From positions 44,392,080-44,456,079 of the forward strand of contig CM045729.1 in NCBI GenBank assembly GCA_024760905.1: a stretch of 64,000 bases of DNA. Direction: 5' to 3'. Source of the DNA: Plotosus lineatus. Taxonomy: Eukaryota > Chordata > Actinopteri > Siluriformes > Plotosidae. Positions 1 through 11,407 of this stretch are shown piece after piece (within the stretch, counting starts at the first letter, position 1; each line of letters starts with the position of its first letter). A program made the position numbers and the translations under genes. The notes below the pieces were generated by a model. It saw only the letters and a list, made by a program, of their open reading frames with translations, made no database searches and was not told the origin of the DNA.

Positions 1-75
1 TGACAAGGTGATGTGTTACTATCGTTAAGTGTTTTATAAAATTAATGTAGACTAGATCATCTTCATATGTTAGTC

Positions 76-372
76 ATTCATTCATTTTCTGAACTGCTTA
101 ATTCAACATGATATTAATCATATCTGACTGTAATTATGGTCACAGGGAGGCTGGCTCCCATCTCAGTTGACTCTGGGCTTGGGCAGAGTACACCCTGGAC
201 AGGTTTCTAGGCCACTGCAGGGCAGAAACACGCTGAGAGTAATGCAGCCTACCCTTTATGAAAGTCAGTAATTTTTTATGTGACTCTCACCACAGACAGT
301 GAAAGACATGGCCGGCACCTTGGGATCAGTAATCCAGCACCCAACCACTGGGCCAACTCTGTCCCTTCGCTT
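76..372 (-). mobile_element. SINE with shared body and GAATGAATGA-type tail
   Basis: Same join as at 19545-19887: shared body, then 'gccactgcagggcagaaaca' into the 'ggtcacagggaggctggct' tail. About 30 extra bases sit near 105-140. The head (348-372) is partly deleted. Confidence 0.7.
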
Positions 373-539
373 GGCAATTATTATGTGACTTTATGTTTAA
401 TAAGTGCTAACACAAATTCAATGCCTCATCAATCAAGAGTGGCTGGTGGAAGCCTCTTGACAGCTCACTAGGTCATCACAGAGCAACTTCACACATGTTG
501 GTAAAAAAAAATTATTTTACATGTCAAGAATTCATTTTT

Positions 540-1045
540 GGTGGCGCACTGATGTAGTGGTAAAGTCTGCCTTACAGTAAGCAGTTTTGCAACCCTAGTA
601 CAAGTAAATGGTTTTGGGGCTCCTGAGTGAGGCATCAACATGGTAAGTGGCTATTAACCCAGAGATTGCAAGTTCAACGTGAGCTTGATACCATAGCCAT
701 CCGTGACCCAGAGTCCATGAAAGCTAATTGGTCGTGCCCTCACAGGAGGGAGGGATGGCATACTTTTACTTCCATGTCACTCACTCTGTGAGCTTATTCG
801 TACGAGAGGTGGATAGCATTTTCCCTCCGAGTTTGACCGCAACTGTAATGCATGTGCAGCAGTTTGAAAAGAAGCGGGTGACTAGCACTGCATGTCATGG
901 ATGCCCCCTCCATGAAAGTGTGCATGCTCTTGCCCCTCCCTGGTTGGTGGTGGTTTTGGTGGCAATACTTGATGGGTGGGAATTGGATATGACTAAATTA
1001 GGGAGAAAATGGGGGAAATTAAAAAAAACAAGAAGTAAATGGTTG
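540..1045 (+). repeat. tRNA-derived SINE-like fish repeat
   Basis: 'actgatgtagtggtaaagtc' head-like start, a middle 'gagagtccatgaaagct'-like stretch and a 3' end 'gggaattggatatgactaaa', then A-rich. The ORFs inside it look incidental. Confidence 0.5.
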
Positions 1046-1279
1046 GGCAAAGAAGTGAGTTGAGTGTGTGAGTAAAGATAAAATACATCCCAACACAAAT
1101 ATCCTTGTCTTTCAGCAGTAGAATATTAAGCTTATAATAAAAAATATTGTTAGTCAACATGCATATGTAAATCATCCTGATTATGTCGTTTCTTTAATTT
1201 TTTTCAGACGTCAGGTCAGAATAATAAATTACTACTGCACTAAACTCGATGCAAATCGATTCCAAGTTCAAGATTCCAG

Positions 1280-1520
1280 GTATAGTAATGGCGGCGCTCT
1301 GGGCGCGTTGCTACCAACGTTGACAAATAGTTGGAAGCTCCACTAGGCTCCACCCACATACAGTACTGCTATTGGTAAGATTTAGATACGAGGTCCCGCC
1401 CACAATTAAAGCACTCGGACCTCAGTTCCAACAGCAAAAAAAACTTCCTGCTTCCTGAGTCATCCCTGAACCTTCACCCTTTCTTATTTTATAAGATTAT
1501 CCAGATTATTAAGATTTCCG
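1280..1520 (+). promoter_or_regulatory. Probable promoter and non-coding exon 1 of PRR13-like copy A
   Basis: An AATGGCGGC motif (YY1-like) at 1287 is followed by an inverted CCAAT box (ATTGG) at 1371 and a stretch ending in a good donor, TTCCG/gtaagt, with gt at 1521. The part from about 1343 aligns with 22300-22460 upstream of copy B. Coding exons of both genes begin after a bare 5' UTR acceptor, so a distant first exon is expected. Linking this exon to the acceptor at 17779 over 16 kb is an inference. Confidence 0.45.
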
Positions 1521-1794
1521 GTAAGTTTTGTCATCTTATTATGTTGTATAGGATAACATTTTGTTTTGAGGAATAACTATTTTATGGCAGCAGTTCCGCA
1601 CGATCGGAATAACATACTTATGAAGCCATGGAGTTTATTTTTTAAGGCGGTGCTGCGTTTTTCTGGCCGTCTGGTGCGTTCAGTTGCATGACGACGGTTG
1701 TCAAGGACGCTTACAGTGATTTGTTTTCTTGTATCACTCACGTATTTGCCGTGCCATTTAATCTTTTTTAAGGCCAAAGAGAAAGTTGAAGCCT

Positions 1795-2075
1795 TTCTCA
1801 GCCAACACTTGGTGAAGGCGGCAACACCCTGAACAGCTTGCTAGACCTACCCAGAGCTACACCCACACACCTAGGGGCAATTTGGAAAGACCAAGTTACC
1901 CTAATGCGTTTGTCTTTGGACTGTTGGAGTAAAACGGAGTAAGTAGAGGAAACCCATGTAAGCAGGGGGCAACCTGAAAACTCCACACAGAAACGTCTCT
2001 GACTAGGAATTTGTCCCAAAACCTTCTTGCTGTGAGGCAGCTGTGCTGATTACTACGTCACTGTGTCTACTGTAG
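1795..2075 (-). repeat. tRNA-derived SINE (Mermaid-like), nearly complete
   Basis: The minus strand holds a head with 'cctcacagcaagaaggttttg', the core 'cagtccaaagacaaacgc' and a tail fragment. A T18 tract follows at 2082. Confidence 0.7.
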
Positions 2076-2214
2076 ATAACTTTTTTTTTTTTTTTTTTTG
2101 GGTGGGGACCTCGGCATAATAGAATTTGTTTTGGACATGCAGAGGCAGATACAAATGTCAGCTAAAACAATTTCTCAACATATTTGGACTAACCTGTCAC
2201 CTGATTCCTATCAA

Positions 2215-2330
2215 TCTATTTCAGAGAATTCACACTCACGTGCACACATACACAGACACGCATGTACTCATTTGCACTCACACTCACATCTAGGGGAAAT
2301 TTGAAGCAGCCAGTTAGTGTGCTCTGTACA
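2215..2330 (-). repeat. Mermaid-like SINE middle fragment
   Basis: Minus strand: 'gctgcttcaaatttccccta' and a CA-rich stretch like the centre of the other copies. Confidence 0.5.
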
Positions 2331-2334
2331 AAGA

Positions 2335-2560
2335 TTGACCAATCAACTGCCTGAAAACTCTGATCAGTTGTTTGAATGAGCCAAGTCTGGTGTGCTGCTG
2401 CTTGGTTGAAACAAAAACCTGCAGCCACATGGCCCTTTGTGGCATGAGTTTGACACCCCTGTTGTAGACAAATAATACTATTTATAGTGGCTTGCAGGGC
2501 GGTGGTGGTGGTGAGGGGAATGTTTTTTTTCTTTCTAGGGGGGCACCACACAAAATAATT
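2335..2560. repeat. Dispersed repeat fragment
   Basis: Contains 'ggcatgagtttgacacccct', a phrase typical of fish hAT-like MITE ends, then 'agaagcactgctct'. Ends not resolved. Confidence 0.35.
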
Positions 2561-2572
2561 GAGAAGCACTGC

Positions 2573-5500
2573 TCTTCTTCTTCTTCTTTTCCTTTCGGCT
2601 TTTCCCTTCAGGGGTCGCCACAGCGAATCATCTGCCTCCATCTCACCCTATCCTTTGCATCTTCTTCTCTTACACCAACGACCTTCATGTCCTCCTTTAC
2701 CCCATCCATGAATCGTCTCTTTGGTCTTCCTCTAGGCCTTTTGCCTGGTAGTTCGAGCCTCAGCATCCTATTACCAATATACTCACTATCCCTCCTCTGT
2801 ACATGTCCAAACCATCTCAATCTAGCCTCTCTGACTTTGTCTCCAAAACGTCTTACATGTGCTGTCCCTCTGACGTGCTCATTCCTAATCCTATCCATCC
2901 TCGTTACTCCCAAAGAGAACCTCAACATTTTCATATCTGCTACCTCCAACTCTGCCTCCTGTCTTTTCCCCAGGGCCACTGTTTCTAATCCATACAACAT
3001 CGTTGGCCTCAACACCGTTTGTACACTTTTCCTTTCATTTTTGCCGATACCCTCCTATCACACATCACACGGACACTTTTCTCCAACCATTCCAACCTGC
3101 CTGCACGCTTCTTGACCTCTTTCCACACTCTCCATTGCTCTGGATTGTTGAGCCTAAGTACTTAAAATCCTCCACCTTTCTTATCTCTGCTCCCTGTAAT
3201 CTCCGCGTTCCTCTTTGGTCCTTGTCACTCGTGCACATGTATTCTGTCTTACTGAGGCTAACCTTCGTTCCCCTCCTTTCCAGGGCATACCTCCACCTCT
3301 CTAGATTTTCCTGCACTTGTTCTCTGCTCTCACTACAGATTACAATGTCATCTGCAAACTTATCATAGTCCATGGGGAATCTTGTCTAACCTCGATCTGT
3401 CAGCCTGTCCATCACCATAGCGAACAAGAAGGGGCTGAGAGCTGACCCTTGATGCAGTCCACCTCCACCTTGAACTCTTCTGTCACACCGACAGCACACC
3501 TCACCACTGTCTTACATCTCTCATACATGTCCTGCACCACTCTAACATACTTCTCTGCCACTCCAGACTTCCTCATGCAATACCACAGTTCCTCTCTCGG
3601 CACCCTGTCATATGCTTTCTCCCAGATCCACAAAGGCACAATGCAGCTCCGTCTGACCTTCTCTGTACTTCTCCATTAACATCCTCAAGGCAAACACTGC
3701 ATCTGTGGTGCTCTTTCTGGAGCATGAAACCAAACTGTTGTTCACAAATGCTGACTTCTGCCCTTAGTCTAGCTTCCACTATTCTTTCCCATAACTTCAT
3801 CATTATGGCTCATCAACTGTATCCCTCTGTAGTTGCCACAACTCTGCACGTCTCCCTTGTTCTTAAAAATGGGCACCAGCACACTTCTCCATTCCTCTGG
3901 CATCCTCTCACTCTCTAAGACCTTGTTAAATGTTCTTGTCAGAAAATCTACTGCTACCTCTCTAGACACTTCCATACCTCCACGGTATGTCATCATCAGG
4001 ACCAACTGCCTTTCCATTCTTCATCCTCTTCAATGCCCTCCTCACTTCACCCTTACTAATCTTTGATACTTCCTGGTCCTCAACAGTCACCTCTTCTACT
4101 CTTTTTTCTCTCTCATTTTCCTCATTCATCAGCTCTTCAAAGTACTCTTTCCATCTTCCCAGCACACTTCTGTCATCAGTCAATACATTTCCCTCTCTGT
4201 CCTTTATCAATCTAACTTGCTGCCACGTCCTTCCCATCTCTATTTCTCTGCTGTGCCAACCTGTATAAATCATTTTCTCCCTCCTTACTTTCCAGCCGAG
4301 CATACAAGTCATCAAAGCACTCTGTTTGGCCTTTGACACTGCTACCTTTGCCTTCGCTGTGTCTCCCTGTACTCCTGTTTACTCTCTTCGGTTTTGTCAA
4401 TGTCCCACTTCTTCTTAGCTAATCTCTTCCTTTGTACACACTCCTGCACTTCCTCATTCCACCACAAGTCTCCTTATCTACTTTCCTTCCAGATGACACA
4501 CCAAGTATTCTCCTACCTGTCTCCCTGATCACATTTGCTGTAGTTGTCCAGTCATCTGGAAGCACTTCCTGACCACCCAAAGCCTGTTTCAACTCCTCCT
4601 TGAAGACAACCCGGCGCTCTTCCTTTTCAACTTCCACCACTTTGTCTTCTGCTCTGCCTTTGCCTTCTTCACCTTCCTCACCATCAGCATCATCCTGCAC
4701 ACCACCATCCTATGCTGTTTGGCAACACTCTCACCGCTACTACTTTGCAGTCACTGACTTCCTTTAAATTACATCGCCTGCACAAGATGTAGTCTACCTG
4801 TGTATCCTCTACCTCCACTTTTATAAGTCACCCTATGCTCCTCTCTCTTCTGGAAGAAAGTATTCACCACAGCCATTTCCATCCTTTTTGCAAAATCTAC
4901 CAACATCTGTCCTTCTGCGTTTCTGTCCTGGATACCAAACCTACCCATCACTTCCTCGTCCCCTCTGTTTCCTGCCAACATGTCCATTGAAGTCTGCCCC
5001 AATGACCACTCTTTCACCTCTGGGGTACTCTGCATCACTTCATCTAACTCCCTCCAGAATCTCTCCTTCTCTTCTCGCTCACATCCTGTCTGTGGGGCAT
5101 AAGCACTAACAACATTGACCATCACACCTTTAATTTCTAACTTGAGACTCATCACTCTGTCTGACACTCTTTTCACTTCTAGAACATTCTTGGCAAACTC
5201 CTCCTTCAAGATGACTCCGACTCCATTTCTCTTCCCATCCACACCGTGATAAAACAGCTTAAACCCTGCTCCTATGCTTCTAGCCTTGCGACCTTTCCAC
5301 CTGGTCTCCTGAACACACAGTATGTCCACCTTCCTCCTCTGCATCATGTCAGCCAGCTCTCTACCTTTTCCTGTCATAGTTCCAATATTCAAAGTCCCTA
5401 CTTTCAGTCCTAGACTCATGCCTTTCCTCTTCTCTCTCTGGCAAGCGGACTGCGCCTCCGCCTCTCCTTCTTGACGTCTTGACCAACAGTAGTCCAATTT

Positions 5501-5714
5501 CCATCAGCACCCTGTTGGTTGTGGCACTGATGGCGATCGTTGTTAACCAGACCTCGACCGATCCGGTATGTCATTCTTTCTTGTGATTCGCATAGTTTAT
5601 TTGGCATTTGTTTTACGCCGGATGCCCTTCCTGACGCAACCCTCTGCATTTATCCGGGCTTGGGACCGGCGTGAGGGAGAGACACTGGTTTGTGCCCCCC
5701 CCTCACGGCTGCAT
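2573..5714 (-). mobile_element. RTE-type LINE, copy 1, near full length, decayed
   Basis: Same family as copy 3 but on the minus strand. The CTTCTTC tail is at 2573 and the 5' end (CTCACGGCTGCAT) at 5702-5714. The coding region is broken into about ten ORF pieces. Endonuclease pieces at 5497-4769 include QETRWKG. RT pieces at 4339-3065 include KAVGPDD and FADD, and the C-terminal piece is at 3015-2608. The flanks AATAATTGAGAAGCACT and AATAATCAAGGAGACT may be a decayed target duplication. Confidence 0.88.
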
Positions 5715-5785
5715 TACTTAATAATCAAGGAGACTTTTGTTTTGTCATAATGATGCCATAGTAATCTGCAGGTTATGTGAGGCGA

Positions 5786-8060
5786 CCTTTGGTTTCATTG
5801 TCCTCCGCTTTATCTGGGGTCTGGTAGTGGGGGCAGCAGCCTGAGCAATAAGATCCAGACGCCCCTTTCCCCAGCCACTTCCTTCAGCCCTTCCGGTGGA
5901 CACAGATCCATTCCCAGACCACCCAAGAAATATAATCCCTCCAGCATGTTCTGGATCGAACACGGGGTCTCTTCCCAGTTGGACATGCCCAAAACACCAG
6001 GCATTTGGGAGGCATTCTAATCAGATGCTTGAGCCACCACAACTAATTCCTCACTACATGGAGGAGCAGTGGTTCTACTCCGAGCTCCTTCCGGATGCCT
6101 GAGCTTCTCAACCGATCTCTGAGGGACAGCCCTGCCAACCCGCAAAGGAAGCTCACTTCAGCCACTTGTATCCACCATTTTGTTCTTTCGGTCACTACCC
6201 AAAGCTCGTGTTCATCCTTCCCTCACTCATGAACAAGATACTTGAACTCCTCGTCTCTTTCCAGACCCAGAGGTTGCATTTCACCATTTTCCGGCTGAGA
6301 ACCATGGCCTCGGAATGGAGACGCTGAAATCAAAAGGGAAACATCATCCACAAAAAGCAGAGAGGAGATCCAAAAGCCACCAAACCAGAAGCCCTTAACG
6401 CCGTTGCTGGGCCTAGAAATTCAGTCCATAAAAATTGGTGACAAAGGACAGCCTTGGCAGACTCTAACCTCCACCGGAAACAAATTTGACCTGTTGTTAC
6501 CAATGTGACCAAGCTCAGGCTCTGGTGATACAGAGACTGAATGGACTGGAGTAATGGGGTCGATACACCATACTCCCAGATCATACCCTATTAGATAGCC
6601 TGATGGACATGGTCGTAACCAACTGATAGTTGCTTTCCAGGCCCTCACCAAACTCCTCCCACACCTGAGATTTTGCATCGGTGACCACTTGGGATGCAGC
6701 ACGTTTGGCCTGCTTGGTACCTGTCTGGTGCCTCGGTAGTCCCACAGGTCAATAAGCCTCCTTTTTAAGCTAGACGGCCTCCTTCACCGCAGGTGTCCGC
6801 CACCAGTTTTGGAGGTTACCACCATGACAGACACTGATGACCTTCTGGCCACAGCCATGGGCTGCCGCCTCAATAATGGAGGCATAAAATATGGCTAATT
6901 GGAATTCCATGTCCTCCGCCTCCTTTGGCCTTTTGCCAGTAGTGGGGGTTAGTGGCCTCTCTGAAGGAGATTCCGCCAAATGCTCTTAGGAGACCCTAAC
7001 TACATGCTTGGGCCTGCCAGGTCTGGAGGGCAGCCTCCACCGTCATCGACGTCAGCTCACCGCCATGTGGTGATCAGTTGACAGCTCTGCTCCTCTTTTC
7101 ACCCAAATGTCCAGAACATGCGGCCGCTAGTACAGTGACATGACTACAAAGTCGATCATCGAACTGCGGCCTATGATGTCCTGGTGCCAAGTGCACTTAG
7201 GACACGCTTATGTTTGCACGTGGTGTTCGTGATAGACAAACCATGACGAGCACAGAAGTCAAACAACGAAACATCATTCGGGTTCCGACTGGAGAGGCTG
7301 TACCTACTGATGACACCCTTCCAGGTCACACTATTGTTGCCTCCATGGCTGTTAAAGTCTTCCAGGACAACGAGGAAGTCCTCAGGGGGCGTGTTCTCCA
7401 ACTCACGCCCTATAGTACTGTAAAAAGTGTGGGTAATCTGAAGTGTAATTTGGTGCATAAGCGCAAACAACAGTCATGACCCTCTCCCACCCAAAGGTTG
7501 AGGGAAGCTACCTTTTTGTCAACCGGGGAGAACCCTAATGTGTGGGCACCGAGACAACAGCAACAAGGATTTCCACACCAGCGCACTACCTCTCCTCATG
7601 AGTAACCCCAGAAGAGGTTGAAATCGGTAATCGATATTACTCCACCTCACACACCAGCTCAGGCTCTTTCCCTGACAAAGAGGTGGCATTCCATGTCCCA
7701 AAGGTCAGAGTTAGTAGCCGGATATCGGTCTGACAGAACCCATGACTTCGGCTGCCACCCAACAATGCCATGCAGCCAACACCTGTAGCCACTACCACAG
7801 GTGGTGTGTCCATGGGAGGGCGGACTCATGTCTCCTTTCCAGGCTGGACCCAGCCAGGCTCCATGTGCAGAAGCCTGACCATTAGGTGCTTGTATTTGAG
7901 CCCCTTCCTCAGGCCTGGCTACGAGGGGACCCAAGTATGTGCAAAGGCCTTTCTTTTGATGTTTCTTCATAGGGGTCTTTTGAACCTTGCTACATCTGGG
8001 CCTTCAACTCAGACCTGTTTACCTTGGGTCACCCGACCAGGGGCATAATGCCCCTGACAA
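5786..8060 (-). mobile_element. Rex3 LINE (RTE clade), decayed
   Basis: The minus strand reads, from right to left, a 5' region, an endonuclease with EDFNSHGGNNSVTWKGVI (7390-7290) and DFCARHGLSITNT, then an RT with SLYHQSLSLV and VRVCQGCPLSPI (6550-6421), and a tail LKEVAGERGVWILLLRLLPP (about 5900-5820). The plus-strand stretch GGTGACAAAGGACAGCC at 6440 closely fits the conserved site used to amplify Rex3 from fish, from general knowledge. Many stops and frameshifts are present. A 3' GATG-type tail is not preserved. Confidence 0.82.
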
Positions 8061-8436
8061 CATAGCTTCTAAGATCATTAAGACAAGCAAACCCCTCCAT
8101 CACGATAAGGTGCCAATTTAAGGAGAGGTCAAAATTTATCTATGATTCATAATAGAAACACCACACCATCAAAAGTGGTCAGCTTTTTGAGGACAAGAGG
8201 CAATCAAACAGACCTCAGAAAATAGCTGGCTTCCATTCTGGTATAATGAGACATTACACTCAATAAAAAAAAAAGTTTTTTTTGGTGATACTTGTTATTA
8301 CACTACTTTTAATATAACATATATATATATATATATATATAATACCAATGGCGAGTCTTACATTTGTTACTTGTGCTTTCAATGGGACCTAATGGACTTG
8401 ATCCACCTCTTAATACAACTATCATGTCAGTTATAC
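8060..8436. other. Unassigned AT-rich sequence
   Basis: Between Rex3 and a small RTE piece. It holds an A/T run at 8264 and (TA)n at 8319-8341. No gene seen. Confidence 0.5.
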
Positions 8437-8510
8437 TTCTCAACCTCAACATTTTCATCTCTGCTACTTCAAGCTCTGCCTCCTGTCTTTTCCTCAGTGC
8501 CACTCTAAAC
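8437..8510 (-). repeat. Short RTE LINE fragment
   Basis: About 70 bp match the minus-strand sequence of RTE copy 1 around 2915-2985 (the GKRQEAELEVAEMKML segment). No ends or tail remain. Confidence 0.7.
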
Positions 8511-8901
8511 CATACCAACCATCAATAATATACAAAAACACAATACACAAAGTTGTGACATTGCAGACAGAGAGGCATTTCATGCATTTCTGCTGGTAAC
8601 TTTTGCCATTACATTACCTTCAACAGCTTTTATCAGTGGAAGCTGCTGGTAGATTTGCAACACTGATGTTTTTAACCAGCGACCTTAAATATTACCTGAA
8701 GAATTTCCAGATTTCTCACAACTCCTAAAAATAGACAAAAAAAGGAACCAAATTAAATGGATGGGAAAAAACTATATATAAATGTTATAGAAAGACCTGT
8801 GGAATAATCTGTAGTGAAGTTTTAAATTACCAACGGATGATTAATGTGTGTTAAACTGTTAAACTCGTAATTATACTGTTTAGTGATGATTAAATAATTG
8901 T
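8511..8901. other. Unassigned AT-rich sequence
   Basis: No ORF, repeat family or motif recognised before RTE copy 2. Confidence 0.5.
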
Positions 8902-8919
8902 ATAATGATTGCTAAACTA

Positions 8920-10620
8920 ATGCAGCCGTGAGGGGGGCACAAATTGGTGTCTCTCCCTCACGCTGGTCCCAAGCCCGGATAAATGCAGAGGGTTGCGTCA
9001 GGAAGGGCGTCCAGCGTAAAACAAATGCCAAATAAAATATGTCACTACAAAGAATGTCATACCGGATCGGTCGAGGCCCGGGTTAACAACGACCGCCATC
9101 AGTGCTGTCAACCAACAGGGTGCTGATGGAAATTGGACTACTGTTGGTCAAAGATGTCGAAGAAGGAGAGGCGGGAGGCGTGTCCGTAGGTACAGAGAGA
9201 AGAGGAAAGGCATGAGTCTAGGACTGAAAGTAGGGACTTTGAATGTTGGAACTATGGCAGGAAAAGGTAGAGAGCTGGCGGACATGATGTAGAGGAGGAA
9301 GGTGGACATACTGTGTGTTCAGGAGACCAGGTGGAAAGGTAGCAAGGCTAGAAGCTTAGGAGCAGGGTTTAAGCTGTTTTTTCATGGTGTGGATGGGAAG
9401 AGAAATGGAGTAGGAGTCGTCTTGAAGGAGGAGTTTGTCAGAAATGTTCTAGAAGTGAAAAGAGTGTCAGACAGAGTGATGAGTCTCAAGTTATAAATTG
9501 AAGGCGTGATGTTCAATGTTGTTAGTGCTTAGGCCCCACAGGCAGGATGTGAGCAAGAAGAGAAGGAGAGATTCATGCCCTGGAAAGGAGTGGAATGAAG
9601 GTTTGCCTCAGTAAAACAGAATACATGTATGTGAATGACAAGGACCCAAGAGGAACGGTGAGGTTACAGGGAGAAGAGATAAGGAAGGTGGAGGATTTTA
9701 AGTACTTAGGGTCAACAATCCAGAGAAGTGGAGAGTGTGGAAAAGAGATGAAGAAGCGTGTGCAGGCAGGTTGGAATGGTTGGAGAAAAGTGTCCGGAGT
9801 GATGTGTGATAGGAGGGTATCGGCAAGAATGAAAGGAAAAGTGTACAAGACGGTGGTAAGGCCAGCGATATTGTATGGTTTAGAAACAGTGGCCCTGGGG
9901 AAAAGACAGGAGGCAGAGCTGGAGGTAGCAGAGATGAAAATGTTGAGGTTCTCTTTGGGAGTAACGAGGATGGATAGGATCAGAAATGAGCACATCAGAG
10001 GGACAGCACATGTTAGATGTTTTGGAGACAAAGTCAGAGAGGCTAGATTGAGATGGTTTGGACATGTACAGAGGAGGGATAGTGAGTATATTGGTAGTAG
10101 GATGCTGAGGTTGGAACTACCAGGCAGAAGGCCTAGAGGAAGACCAAAGAGACGATTCATGGATGTAGTGAAGCAGGACATGAAGGTAGCTGGTACAGAT
10201 ACAGATACAGCTTTATTAATCTCACAATGGAGAAATTCACTGTTACAGGCTCTTGAGGTACCATCAGTAGGGGGTGCAAAAATAGAAACAAATACAAACA
10301 TACACACATACATATATATTATATAAGTAAATAAATAAATAGATACATAAATAGTATAAATTAATAAACAAGAAAAGAAAAGAAGGGAACGATGTTATGG
10401 ACTGGCCTATATTAAAGTGTATATGTATCTGAGGGCAGAGTAGATGGGTTGATATGGTTCACAGTCAGTGGGGTAGATGTGGTTGATTAAAGTGCATGGG
10501 GTTTTTATTATTTTATTTTATTTATTATAAGAGAAGAAGATGCAAGGGATAGGGTGAGATGGAGGCAGATGATTCGCTGTGGCGACCCCTGAAGGGAAAA
10601 GCCAAAAGGAAAAGAAGAAG
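8920..10620 (+). mobile_element. RTE-type LINE, copy 2, internally deleted, with 17-bp target duplication
   Basis: The identical 17-bp ATAATGATTGCTAAACT lies at 8902-8918 and 10621-10637. The 5' UTR and the start of the endonuclease (QETRWKG, 9320s) run to about 9573. They then jump to the segment after the RT active site (KYLGSTIQ), losing the equivalent of copy 3 positions 12074-13846 and so the whole RT core. A further insertion at 10195-10528 splits the 3' end. It cannot move by itself. Confidence 0.88.
10195..10528. repeat. Repeat fragment inserted in RTE copy 2
   Basis: About 334 bp of unrelated sequence interrupts the RTE C-terminal region. It starts with ACAGATACAGATACAG, then 'ctttattaatctcacaatgg', a motif typical of fish LINE ends, and finishes AT-rich. 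The RTE sequence resumes at GAGAAGAAG (10531). No clear target duplication was found. Confidence 0.6.
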
Positions 10621-10824
10621 ATAATGATTGCTAAACTGATCTTCAACCTGATAAGTGATTAACTGACTATTCTTATAAAATAAGGGGATGGGTGGTATCC
10701 AGGATTGCAGAAAGGCCAAAATGGGTCAGGGTAACAATCTCTCCCCAGAGCCCCAACAGGTGCTTCTATTTACAGACGCTCCCCGACTTACGTTCATTCG
10801 TTTTACGTATTTTTTGATTTTCCG

Positions 10825-10861
<37 letters not shown>

Positions 10862-11057
10862 GTGTCAAATTTTGAGTTTAGCAGGCTCTCTGTAGTACGC
10901 TGACATAATAACGTAATGACGCTGCACCCATTGTTTACAAAAAACAGACTGAACGTGCCCCTCCTTCTTCCCAGTTCACTGCGTGTTATCCTTGTGTTAA
11001 GACTATGTGATCTTCGTGTTTACACTGTTTTGCAGACTTTTGTAACCTTAAGCAAAT

Positions 11058-11294
11058 ATGGTTGGTCAGAAGCTTAAGCCTACTACTGATGGTGGTAATC
11101 AGAAAAAGCGGCAAGCCATCTTGTTAGAAACGAAGATGGCTATTATCAAGAAAATTGATGCTGGTGAAACACATGTGAATGTTGCACGTTTCTTCCAAAT
11201 GGCTCCGTTGACCATCAGAACCATTTACAAGCAGAAAGATCGTGTCACAGAGCATGTTAAAGGTTATTTGATACTGTATTTGATATATGATTAG
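11058..11294 (+). pseudogene. N-terminal fragment of a Tigger/pogo transposase
   Basis: 78 codons: a KKRQAILLETKMAIIKKID stretch followed by VNVARFFQMAPLTIRTIYKQKD. This matches the psq-type helix-turn-helix at the start of pogo/Tigger and CENP-B proteins, which binds the element ends. The rest, including the DDE domain, is missing. It lies inside the Tigger inverted repeats. Confidence 0.75.
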
Positions 11295-11407
11295 TGAATT
11301 TAATTAAAATTTGTCTATTTGAAATTATTTTACTTGAATTTAATTTATTTGAAATTAATGTTGATATTTTTTGATATATTTGATATTATTTTACAATGTT
11401 ATGTTTA

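Noticed and set aside
2492..3115. 207-codon plus-strand ORF
   Set aside because: Antisense to RTE copy 1; same shadow pattern as at 12563-13306.
9573..10313. 246-codon minus-strand ORF
   Set aside because: It is antisense to the RTE C-terminal coding region; the plus strand encodes recognisable RTE protein and the antisense frame is open because of base composition.
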